Shown here one piece after another: positions 34,435 through 42,312 of a DNA stretch of 64,000 bases. The notes beneath the pieces are model-generated. The model did no database searches. It was not told where the DNA came from and saw only the letters and a list, made by a program, of their open reading frames with translations. Made by a program: the position numbers and the translations under genes. Origin of the DNA: Candidatus Competibacter sp. (GTDB lineage Bacteria > Pseudomonadota > Gammaproteobacteria > Competibacterales > Competibacteraceae); assembly GCA_029624815.1 (NCBI GenBank), contig JARSSH010000010.1, positions 1-64,000 of the forward strand, written 5' to 3'. The first letter of the stretch is position 1. Each line of letters starts with the position of its first letter.

Positions 34435-35982
34435 TTATCTCCGCCAGATCAGGCGTGGCAGCAGCGGACGCAAGGTGCGCCGTTGCCGACAGCCACGCCA
34501 GAGTCCTACTTGATACGCGGCCAGTTCCAATCCATACAGGCCGATGAAGACCGGTAGGGAAAGTTGGGGTTGCAACCGCCGATGATCGGCCAGCGGCGCG
34601 ACGACGAGCAACAGGAGGATGGCGGGCAGCCCAGGGGGCTGTATCCCACCGACGACGAGCAGCGGCAGGCTGTAATAGCGGACGACGTTGGCGCTCAGGT
34701 GATATAACGCCGCCGCATGTTCGCGGCCCAGCGCGACGGCGACTCGACCGATGGACAGCGCGACCCCGATGCGCCGCAGCTCCCGCTGTTTTTTCGTCAG
34801 TTCCGCGCTGAACAGGCTCAGAGCAACCGCCGCTGGTCCCAGTCCCCAGAATCCGAACCATGGCGTGAGCATCACGCTCAGCAGCAACAACAGGCTGACG
34901 CGCGGCAGGTGCATCACTCGCCGACCTTCGGGATAGCGTTGCTGCAAATCCGCTTCGGACGAACCGTAGTCAGCGCGGCGGCGCAACCAGTCACCCCAGC
35001 GCACGCGATGATCGTGCACGACTCGGCCGGTGGGGACGTACCAGGCGCGATGCCCGCTTCGTAAGGCACGCCAGATGAAATCCACGTCTTCGCCGATCCG
35101 CAGCGTCGCATCGAAGCCGCCATGCGCCAGTAGCACGTCGCGCCGCACCAACAGGTTGCAGGTCGGTAGATAGGACACGGCGGCATTCGGAGTGACTTCC
35201 GTTTCCATTGCCCCCATGTCCAGCGGCGAGCGCACCGCTTCGAAGGCGGCCACTGCGCCTCGCGCTGGCGGAGCGACGACCCGGCCACCGATCATAGCGA
35301 CCGATGGGTCATCTAGATAAGGCAATAAGCCGCGCAGCCAGTCCGGTTCGGCCACACAGTCATTGTCGATAAATGCCAGAATCTCGCCATGGGCCAGCAT
35401 CGCCGCCAGGTTGCGGGCGGCGGACTGGCCGATGTTGCGTTCCTGGCGTAACAACCGGATCGGCAAATCGTGCAACGCTTCGGCCAACGGTGGCGTGGAG
35501 GCATCGTCCACCACGATGATTTCACGGCGGTCAGCGGGATAATCCAGCGCCAGCAAGGAGCGCACGCAGCGGCGCGTGGCCTCGGCGCGACCGTGCGCCG
35601 GGACGATGATCGAAACTGCCGGCCAGACGGCCACCTCCGCCGGATGGCGGATCAACAATCGGCGGCGCAACAGCCTGTCCAGAAATGCGGTGATAGCCGC
35701 CGGCGTCATGCCGGGAACGCTGGCCGCCAGTTCGGCGACACTGCGAGGTTGCCGCAACGCGCCGAGCAACGTCGTGGCCTGCCGATTCAGGCGCAGCGCC
35801 AGCAACGGGCGCAAGCACAGCAACAGACCACCCCGCTCGTCGACCACGACGGACAGATTGGGTTGCAAGGCATAGCGCGCCGGTTGGGCTGGCGGTGGGG
35901 TAGGCAACGAGGCGATGGCGGCACCGCCGGTATCGCCGCGCCTTTCCGCCCATTTCACGCCGGGTTGGGTTGCAGGAGCCAT
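34435..35982 (-). CDS. mftF: Mycofactocin glycosyltransferase MftF
   Basis: The 515-residue protein is a family 2 glycosyltransferase. In mycobacteria MftF adds an oligoglucose chain to premycofactocin. The N-terminal 115 residues form a small helical module (PRSVAELAASVPGMTP) that may be a winged-helix or PqqD-like domain. The GT-A domain follows (about 122-345) with VSIIVPAHGR, the nucleotide-sugar region VVDDAS, the metal-binding FIDNDC (205-209) and GEDVDFIWRA (297-306). At least two hydrophobic segments (about 360-395 and 420-490) suggest membrane association. The ATG at 35982 overlaps the end of mftE by 28 bp. Earlier in-frame starts lie deep in mftE and are not credible. Confidence 0.88.
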   Translation of the reverse strand: MAPATQPGVKWAERRGDTGGAAIASLPTPPPAQPARYALQPNLSVVVDERGGLLLCLRPLLALRLNRQATTLLGALRQPRSVAELAASVPGMTPAAITAFLDRLLRRRLLIRHPAEVAVWPAVSIIVPAHGRAEATRRCVRSLLALDYPADRREIIVVDDASTPPLAEALHDLPIRLLRQERNIGQSAARNLAAMLAHGEILAFIDNDCVAEPDWLRGLLPYLDDPSVAMIGGRVVAPPARGAVAAFEAVRSPLDMGAMETEVTPNAAVSYLPTCNLLVRRDVLLAHGGFDATLRIGEDVDFIWRALRSGHRAWYVPTGRVVHDHRVRWGDWLRRRADYGSSEADLQQRYPEGRRVMHLPRVSLLLLLSVMLTPWFGFWGLGPAAVALSLFSAELTKKQRELRRIGVALSIGRVAVALGREHAAALYHLSANVVRYYSLPLLVVGGIQPPGLPAILLLLVVAPLADHRRLQPQLSLPVFIGLYGLELAAYQVGLWRGCRQRRTLRPLLPRLIWRR

Positions 35983-36719
35983 TGTCGCCACGCCGCCTCG
36001 TAACACACTACTTGTGCCGCCAGATAACGTTCGCCCCGGCTCGCGTTCGCCGAGCGAGGATCGCCCACCACGCCGGTCGCCGTCAGCGCCCGCGTCCCGT
36101 TTGCGACCAAGGTTGCCAATGCCGCGTCCATATCGCCGGTATGGCCGGGCGCGGCTCGATCCATGCGCACCTGCTCCGGGTGCAGACGCAGCAGTTCCGA
36201 AGTTTCCCATTCGCCGGCGTGCAAGCCGAGGGCATTGAACGGCAAACCCGCCTCGGCGGCGATGGCCAACACCGCTTCGCCGCAGATCGTCATGGCGTCG
36301 GGAATCCACACCGCCAGCACCGGTAATTCCTGGCGCAAGCGCGTCTCCGCCAACGCCAGCGCCCGTCCGTTGCCGCCGTGCGCTGACAATACGACCAAGC
36401 GTTGTACGCCCCAATCGACCATGCGCCGGGCGCAGTCCACGATCACCGTCGCCAGCGTTTCCGCTTCCAGACTCAACAGGCCGGCAAACCCGCTATGCTC
36501 GTCGGAACAGCCGATGGGTATGACGGGCGCAGCCAGCGCCGGTAACCGTTCCGCCAAGCGCTCGGCCAGCGCCGCCGCTCGGCAGGTATCGGTACCCAAG
36601 GGCAAATGCGGACCGTGTTGCTCGGTCGCGCCCAGCGGCAGAATCACCGTCGTCATGCCAGCGGCGACGGCTTGCGCCACGTCCGGCCAGCTCGATTCAG
36701 CCAATCGCTGGGTATTCAA
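35955..36719 (-). CDS. mftE: Mycofactocin peptidase MftE (creatininase family)
   Basis: The 254-residue protein belongs to the creatininase/MftE family of metal-dependent amidases. It should release the C-terminal Val-Tyr-derived moiety from MftC-modified MftA. Metal ligands are visible in GATEQHGPHLPLGTD (Glu33, His35 and Asp44), with the further ligand region in LSAHGGNGRAL and a catalytic glutamate in LHAGEWETS. Its ATG overlaps the etfB stop by 4 bp (ATGA) and its 3' end overlaps mftF. This direct coupling with electron-transfer flavoprotein genes is unusual compared with actinobacterial mycofactocin clusters. Confidence 0.92.
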   Translation of the reverse strand: MNTQRLAESSWPDVAQAVAAGMTTVILPLGATEQHGPHLPLGTDTCRAAALAERLAERLPALAAPVIPIGCSDEHSGFAGLLSLEAETLATVIVDCARRMVDWGVQRLVVLSAHGGNGRALALAETRLRQELPVLAVWIPDAMTICGEAVLAIAAEAGLPFNALGLHAGEWETSELLRLHPEQVRMDRAAPGHTGDMDAALATLVANGTRALTATGVVGDPRSANASRGERYLAAQVVCYEAAWRQWLLQPNPA

Positions 36720-37588
36720 GTCGGCTGTTCCAGGAAACCGCGTTGGCGCAAGAACGCGATGATGGCGTCGGCCTGCTGTTCCGGCGTACCACTCTCCAGG
36801 ATTTTCCCCGTCTTGCCGGCAACCCCGGCGGACATGATTTGCGCCACCCGTTCCTGTACTGACCCGTGGATATCTGGCGTAAACATCACTCGCGTCCGTG
36901 GGCGCGGCGGCATGACTTCATGCAGGGTCATTGCTGGAAAATGCAAATCTTGCGGCGACAATCCCAACTCCTCTAGTCCATACAGCGGAATCGGCGTGTG
37001 CTTGACGCGCATCAAGTTGGGCAGGCTGGCTTGGCGCAGATGCACCAATCCCGATTCCAGCCCTAGAATCGCCGGCAGGGTAACTTCGCTTTCGGCTCGC
37101 GCCCCGCGCGCCAGCCGCCGCTGTACGCGCATTCGCCCGGACCGCAACTCAAACTGAGTCACATCGGTGGCGACCGGCCAGTCCAGATGTTCCGCCAGCA
37201 GCGCCGGCACCGTGCCCGATCCGCGATCCACGCTATGCCCGCCGCACAGCACTAGATCGGGAAGTTCCTTGACTCGCAGCGCCGCCGCCAGCAGCATCGT
37301 GGTCACGATGGGTTTGAGGCTGCCGAGTGAGTCATCCCATACCCGCAGCGCCGCATCAGCGCCCGCCGCCAGCGCATCTTGTAACAAACGATCCGCTTCG
37401 ACCGGTCCCACGCTGAACACGGTCACGGTTCCATTCGACGGTCGCAGCCGCAACGCCAGTTCCAGCGCGCTTTCATCGGCGGGATTCATCATGTACAGCA
37501 CGCGACCGGCATCGATCAAACCGGTCAGCGGATCGACCTCGATGGTGCTGGGGTCGGGGACGTATTTAAGACAAACCGCGATACGCAT
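36716..37588 (-). CDS. etfB: Electron transfer flavoprotein beta subunit (FixA/EtfB)
   Basis: The 290-residue protein is the small subunit of an ETF. It starts with MRIAVCLKYVPD, as in EtfB/FixA, and has the AMP or FAD-binding pattern NPADESALELALRL, VSVGPVEADRLLQDALAAGAD and the region DLVLCGGHSVDRGSGTVPALLAEHL. With EtfA, FixC and FixX encoded on either side it forms a Fix-type module that passes electrons between a dehydrogenase and the quinone pool. It lies 11 nt after fixX, and its stop overlaps the mftE start. Whether the complex bifurcates electrons, as in diazotrophs, cannot be decided from sequence alone. Confidence 0.92.
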   Translation of the reverse strand: MRIAVCLKYVPDPSTIEVDPLTGLIDAGRVLYMMNPADESALELALRLRPSNGTVTVFSVGPVEADRLLQDALAAGADAALRVWDDSLGSLKPIVTTMLLAAALRVKELPDLVLCGGHSVDRGSGTVPALLAEHLDWPVATDVTQFELRSGRMRVQRRLARGARAESEVTLPAILGLESGLVHLRQASLPNLMRVKHTPIPLYGLEELGLSPQDLHFPAMTLHEVMPPRPRTRVMFTPDIHGSVQERVAQIMSAGVAGKTGKILESGTPEQQADAIIAFLRQRGFLEQPT

Positions 37589-37599
37589 GAGTCAACCCT

Positions 37600-37887
37600 T
37601 CAGGATTCCCGGAACGTGACGCCGTAACCGCCATCGGGATAGGACCAGCGAATGGCCCCTTCCTGGTTGCAGGCGACATAACAGGTACCGCATTCGAAGC
37701 ATTGTTCGTAGTTGAACAGAATGCCGCCATCGTCCAGCGGAACGAACAGGTTGGCCGGACAAACGTAGACGCAGGCGTGGACCGAGCAGTCGTTGCGGCA
37801 GATTTCCGAGTTCACGACGATATGCGGTGTCGCTCCCACCCGGAACCGTACCGTGCGCATTTTCTCTTCATGGGTTGTCATCACCAT
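37600..37887 (-). CDS. fixX: Ferredoxin-like protein FixX
   Basis: The 95-residue protein is the ferredoxin-like partner of FixC. Cysteines are arranged as C-x3-C-x4-C-x3-CP (residues 30-43) and, further on, as C-x2-C-x2-C-x3-C (about 63-73, in CFECGTCYVACNQ). The second set is a standard [4Fe-4S] motif. In the FixCX or ETF-QO systems this small iron-sulfur protein corresponds to the C-terminal domain of ETF:quinone oxidoreductase. It overlaps the end of fixC by 7 bp and is 11 nt before etfB. Confidence 0.9.
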   Translation of the reverse strand: MVMTTHEEKMRTVRFRVGATPHIVVNSEICRNDCSVHACVYVCPANLFVPLDDGGILFNYEQCFECGTCYVACNQEGAIRWSYPDGGYGVTFRES

Positions 37888-39209
37888 AGATAAGCCCTCG
37901 CCACCTGGTAGACGTCCCGGAGCAATTGCCCCGGCTTGATCGTAGACTGACGGACCATCCGGTAGGTCAGCGGTAGAATCTTCCGCTTGGGCGTGCCGTC
38001 CACCCGGAAGATTTGTTCCATCCCCCGCGCGACCATTTCGGGGTAAAGGTTTTGCAGGCGCGGCCCGTTGACGAAGGACGGTGCATGGCGGTAGGCCCGA
38101 AAATCGGTGGATACGTGGCGTTGCTTCAAATTCTTTTGATAGGCCGCAAGGACGCGCGCGGAGAAATTATTCTTTTGGCAAGCGAATATCGCGGTTTCCG
38201 CCGCTGCCAAGCCGGATTGCATCGCGTAGTTCATGCCTTCCAGATACAGGCCGGCGGCCAAACAGAAGCCCGCCGCGTCGCCGGCCACCAGCATTCCATC
38301 GGTGTACAGTTTTGGCTTCATCGCCCAACCGCTTTCGGGAATCAGATGGGCCGAGTACTCGCGCAGTTTGCCGCCGCGCACCAGCGGCGCGACCGCCGGA
38401 TGCGCCTTGAACCGTTCCAGCAGTTCGTAGGGGCGCTTGCGTCGCTCGACCAGCGACGACACTTGGCCGATCACGCCCAGCGACAGCGAATCCCGGTTGG
38501 TATAAAGAAATGCGCCGCCGTGAACGTCTTCGGTAATCGCGCCCAGATATTCAAAAGCGATCCCGTCGTTGTCGGTGAGGTGAAAGCGATCCTGAATGAT
38601 CGCCGGGTCCAGCCCGATCACTTCCTTGACTCCCAGCGACAGCTCATGCGGGTGAAATTCGCGTTGCAAACCCGCTTTCTTCGCCAGGAAGGAATTGACT
38701 CCATCGCAAGCGATCACCACTTTTCCATAAATCTCGCCCTGTTCGCGGCGCACCCGCACCCCGACGATGTGGCCCTTTTCCCGCAGCACGTCATCGACAA
38801 CCGCCGAAGTTAACACGAACGCGCCCGCCGCTTCGGCCTGCGCCGCCAGCCAGCGATCGAACTTGGGCCGCAAAACCGTGAAGCCGTTGTAGGGCGCGGT
38901 GGCAAAACCGACGCCAGCGCTTCGAAAGTCGAGCGCCACCGCAGTGGTCGGCGACATGAAGGCGATGTCGCGCCGGCAAATGTGACGCTCCACCGGCGCT
39001 TGTTCCCACCAGTTGGGAATCAGCTCGTTGAGAATGGCGCTGCCGTAAAACACCGCGCCGGAGGCGTTCTTGGCTCCCGGATATTCGCCGCGCTCCAGCA
39101 GCAGCACCTTGAGGCCAGCGCGGGCGGCGAGCAAGGCGGCGGCGCTGCCCGCCGGGCCGGCACCGACGACGATGACATCGAACTGTTGGTTGGCGGGATG
39201 CGTGGTCAT
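37881..39209 (-). CDS. fixC: FixC-like ETF:quinone oxidoreductase flavoprotein
   Basis: The 442-residue FAD protein starts with a dinucleotide-binding motif, VIVVGAGPAGSAAA (12-25), followed by LLERGEYPGAKNASG, which is typical of FixC and ETF:ubiquinone oxidoreductases. The second FAD contact is in MLVAGDAAGFC. With FixX encoded directly downstream, the pair equals a split ETF-QO that could deliver ETF electrons to membrane quinones. It overlaps etfA upstream by 4 bp and fixX downstream by 7 bp. The location inside a mycofactocin operon suggests the cofactor or its dehydrogenases feed this chain. Confidence 0.92.
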   Translation of the reverse strand: MTTHPANQQFDVIVVGAGPAGSAAALLAARAGLKVLLLERGEYPGAKNASGAVFYGSAILNELIPNWWEQAPVERHICRRDIAFMSPTTAVALDFRSAGVGFATAPYNGFTVLRPKFDRWLAAQAEAAGAFVLTSAVVDDVLREKGHIVGVRVRREQGEIYGKVVIACDGVNSFLAKKAGLQREFHPHELSLGVKEVIGLDPAIIQDRFHLTDNDGIAFEYLGAITEDVHGGAFLYTNRDSLSLGVIGQVSSLVERRKRPYELLERFKAHPAVAPLVRGGKLREYSAHLIPESGWAMKPKLYTDGMLVAGDAAGFCLAAGLYLEGMNYAMQSGLAAAETAIFACQKNNFSARVLAAYQKNLKQRHVSTDFRAYRHAPSFVNGPRLQNLYPEMVARGMEQIFRVDGTPKRKILPLTYRMVRQSTIKPGQLLRDVYQVARAYLW

Positions 39210-40276
39210 GGCGTCATCTCCAAAGTCCGATGGACGACGGAGGAATCGGTTGGCGCGGCCGGTTCGCCAGAATTCGAGGAGGCATCGGTCACGGCGAGCG
39301 CCCGTAATTTACTGAGTAAAATCGGCAGGATTTGATGCAGGTCGCCGACGATTCCCAAATCCGCCCGTTTGAGCATCGGCGCGGTACGATCGCTGTTGAC
39401 GGCAATCACGGTTTCGCTGCCGGTGATGCCGGAAAGATGTTGACCCGCGCCGGACACGCCGAACGCCATGTACAACTTTGGGGCGACGATCTGGCCGGTC
39501 GAGCCGATGAAGCGCTCGGCCGCCAGCCAGCCGCGATCCGCGGCAACCCGAGTGCCGCCCAAAGCCGCGCCAATCTGGTCGGCCAATTGCTTTATCAGCG
39601 CCATACCGTCGGGTCCACCCGTGCCAAAACCGCCGGAGACGATCCGTTCGGCTTCGCTCAAAGGCACGGTTCGTGGATCGGCGGGCAAGGTTCGCAAGGT
39701 GCGGTCGCGGAAACGCGCGGGATCGAGTTCCGGGCGCACGACAGCGACTTCAGCAGCGCGTCCATGCCGGGGCGCATCGATTCCGCGCACGCCGGGCGTG
39801 AGCATGGCGCAAATCAGGGTGGCGTAAGGCCAAACCAGCCGTTCCTGACAGGCTCCGCCGTAGGTGTGACGAATCACTTCCGGGTAACCGTCGCCGACGA
39901 TGCTGATGCGCATACAGCAGCCAACCAGCGGCAATCGCCAGCGTACCGCGAGCCGGGGCAGCCAAGCGCGCGCCGGGCCGCTGTCCGGGGCCAGCAGCAG
40001 CGCCGGATGGGCCTGGAGCAACACCGGGGCCAGCGCCTGCAACCAGCCGTCGGCGCTGAATTGAGCTAGCGCTTCATGCTCCACCACCGTGACCCGATCC
40101 GCGCCGTGAGCCGCCAGCGTTTCCGCCAGTGGCGTCACGCCGCTCCCGCAGAGAATTGCCTGGACTTTGGCGTCGAGCCGGTCAGCCACCTCACGACCTT
40201 CCTCCACGCATTCCAGGCTGGCGAGCGTCAATTCACCGTGTTCGCTCTCAGCGATGACCACAACAGCCTTGTCCAT
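39206..40276 (-). CDS. etfA: Electron transfer flavoprotein alpha subunit (FixB/EtfA)
   Basis: The 356-residue protein is the FAD-binding subunit of the ETF. The C-terminal half shows the diagnostic GSTGQIVAPKLYMAFGVSGA and an ITGSETVIAVNSDRTAPM segment that hold FAD. The N-terminal domain (VVVIAESEHGELTLASLE) matches FixB/EtfA. Its start overlaps the stop of the upstream OYE-type gene by 1 bp, and its end overlaps fixC by 4 bp, so the ETF and Fix genes are translated in one coupled block. A Ser/Thr/Ala-rich extension of about 25 residues at the C-terminus is not usual. Confidence 0.93.
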   Translation of the reverse strand: MDKAVVVIAESEHGELTLASLECVEEGREVADRLDAKVQAILCGSGVTPLAETLAAHGADRVTVVEHEALAQFSADGWLQALAPVLLQAHPALLLAPDSGPARAWLPRLAVRWRLPLVGCCMRISIVGDGYPEVIRHTYGGACQERLVWPYATLICAMLTPGVRGIDAPRHGRAAEVAVVRPELDPARFRDRTLRTLPADPRTVPLSEAERIVSGGFGTGGPDGMALIKQLADQIGAALGGTRVAADRGWLAAERFIGSTGQIVAPKLYMAFGVSGAGQHLSGITGSETVIAVNSDRTAPMLKRADLGIVGDLHQILPILLSKLRALAVTDASSNSGEPAAPTDSSVVHRTLEMTP

Positions 40277-42309
40277 TACACAGCCCTCCCTGCCCGTTCG
40301 CCTTCAATGATCGCGGCGTGCGCGCGCCGAGGCGCGACGCAGTCGCCGATTCGGTGGAGTGCGGGCACCCGCCCTTTCAGCGTTCGATAAAGATTCTCAT
40401 CAACCGCGCGGACTTGCGAAAGCATGTGAGTCGCGTGGGCGTTGTCGGCCTTGAGCGCCTGATACAGACGGTCGTTGGCCTGCCGGTGGATTGCCAGCAC
40501 CACGGTATCCACCGGGGGAAAATGCGCCATTTGACCGCTGTAGTTGTGCAGCGCCATGACCACGCCATTGTCGATGCCGAGAACCGAATGGTTCGGCGTG
40601 CAGCGAATGCCCAAGCGCCGCGCTTGGCGATACCAGTTTTCCAGATCGAGGGTGACGCCCAGATCCTGGCCGACGTACAGGGTGGGGGTGACCACCTCCA
40701 CTTCGCAGCCCTGTTCCGCCAGAAACTCGGCGACGCTGGTCGCTTCGTGAAAACCGAGTCGATCCACGATCAATACCTTGCGGCCTGGCGTGACTTTGCC
40801 CGACAGGATATCCACCACATCCGCCACGCCGGGGCTGTCGCCACCGGGAATGGCGGCGCGATTGGGAACCGAGCCGGTCGCCACGATCACCGCATCCGGT
40901 TTAGCGGCCAGCACTGAATCCAGCGTCGCCGTGGTTTCGGTGTGTACCTCGACGCCCAGCTGCTCGATCTCATGCAACAGATTGCGCACGATGTCGCCAA
41001 ATTCGGCGCGTCCGGCCACCCGCACCGCCCACACCACTTGGCCGCCCAAGCGGACTTCCTTTTCCAGCAAGGTGACGTGATGCCCTCGACGGGCGGCAAC
41101 GGTCGCGGCCTTCAATCCAGCGGGGCCGCCGCCGATCACCAGTACGCGCTTGGGTTCGGCGACAGTGGACAACGTACTGATTCCGTAGCGTTTTTCCTGC
41201 CCGGTCGCCGGAGTTTCGATGCAACCCATCCACCGGTTGAGTCCCATCCGTCCCACGCATTCCTGGTTGCAGGACAAACAGAGCCGGATGTCCTCGGCTC
41301 GGTTTTCCCGCGCCTTGCGGGCGAATTCGGGATCGGCGATCTGGCCGCGCACGATGCCGATCAGATCCGCGTGGCCTTCGCTGAGGATGCGTTCGGCCTG
41401 GATTGGATCCTTGATCCGACCGACGCCGATCACCGGCAAGCGCACCGCTTTGCGCAGGGCCGACGGAATGAACAGTGCGTAGTCGGGACGAATCCGCATC
41501 GAGGCTTCGATCATGTACAGGGTTTGCGTCGCGGTGCCGATACTGGTGTTGATCAGATCAATCAGCCCATCCGCTTCCAGCAGTCGCGCCACGGCCACTG
41601 TTTCGTCCAGAGTGATACCGTCACGGATCAGTTCATCGCCGCACAGCCGCACGCTGATCACGTAATCGCGGCCCACTTCGTTGCGGATGGCGGCGATGAT
41701 CTCGCGCAGCAGCCGAGCGCGGTTTTCCAGGCTGCCGCCGTATTCGTCGCTGCGCTGGTTGGTGTTGCGCGACAGGAACTGACGGACGATGGACGAATGG
41801 GAGCATTGCAACTCCACGCCATCGAAACCGCCCTCGCGGGTGTAGGCGGCCACCCGCGCATAACCCTGGATGATCTCCAGAATATCCTCGTGTTCCACCG
41901 CTTTCGCCACTTCGCGGAACAGCGGGTCGGCCAGAGCCGATGGCGCCCAAGCCGGCAGCCGGGTGAACATGCCGCTGCCCTGTCCGCCATTGTGGTTGAT
42001 CTGCGCTAGGATCGGCGTTCCTTCCGCGTGGACCGCCGTGGTGATTCGTCGATAATGCGGGATCACCCGGCGGTGGAAGGCGTGAATCAGCTTTTCGTAG
42101 GGGTGATCGGTGGGATGGGTGGATTGTTCTTCGGTGATGATCAACCCGGTCCCACCGCGCGCCCGCTCCCGGTAATAGTAAAGATGCCGCTCGCTGGGCA
42201 TGAAATCCTCGGCGTAGTTGGTCAGATGCGCCGAGAATACGATCCGGTTCTTGACCGTGATGCTGCCGATCCTCAGTGGGGTAAACAGCAGTCGTGGACG
42301 ATTGCTCAT
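40276..42309 (-). CDS. FadH/OYE-family flavoprotein, mycofactocin-associated, with intact Fe-S site
   Basis: The 677-residue protein resembles 2,4-dienoyl-CoA reductase (FadH): an FMN-binding TIM barrel (1-335), a [4Fe-4S] motif and an FAD/NAD(P) domain (390-677) starting VLVIGGGPAGLKAA. The four cluster cysteines are present at 344, 347, 351 and 363 (C-x2-C-x3-C-x11-C). Two related OYE-type proteins are known from some mycofactocin clusters outside Mycobacterium, with roles not established. It could reduce or oxidise mycofactocin, or take the place of MftD in making premycofactocin. It lies 3 nt after its paralogue and overlaps etfA by 1 bp. Confidence 0.86.
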   Translation of the reverse strand: MSNRPRLLFTPLRIGSITVKNRIVFSAHLTNYAEDFMPSERHLYYYRERARGGTGLIITEEQSTHPTDHPYEKLIHAFHRRVIPHYRRITTAVHAEGTPILAQINHNGGQGSGMFTRLPAWAPSALADPLFREVAKAVEHEDILEIIQGYARVAAYTREGGFDGVELQCSHSSIVRQFLSRNTNQRSDEYGGSLENRARLLREIIAAIRNEVGRDYVISVRLCGDELIRDGITLDETVAVARLLEADGLIDLINTSIGTATQTLYMIEASMRIRPDYALFIPSALRKAVRLPVIGVGRIKDPIQAERILSEGHADLIGIVRGQIADPEFARKARENRAEDIRLCLSCNQECVGRMGLNRWMGCIETPATGQEKRYGISTLSTVAEPKRVLVIGGGPAGLKAATVAARRGHHVTLLEKEVRLGGQVVWAVRVAGRAEFGDIVRNLLHEIEQLGVEVHTETTATLDSVLAAKPDAVIVATGSVPNRAAIPGGDSPGVADVVDILSGKVTPGRKVLIVDRLGFHEATSVAEFLAEQGCEVEVVTPTLYVGQDLGVTLDLENWYRQARRLGIRCTPNHSVLGIDNGVVMALHNYSGQMAHFPPVDTVVLAIHRQANDRLYQALKADNAHATHMLSQVRAVDENLYRTLKGRVPALHRIGDCVAPRRAHAAIIEGERAGRAV

Positions 42310-42312
42310 GGC

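Noticed and set aside
34358-34861. N-terminal extension of MftA to 227 residues
   Set aside because: It runs through mftF in another frame; the 59-residue form has a ribosome binding site and the normal MftA length.
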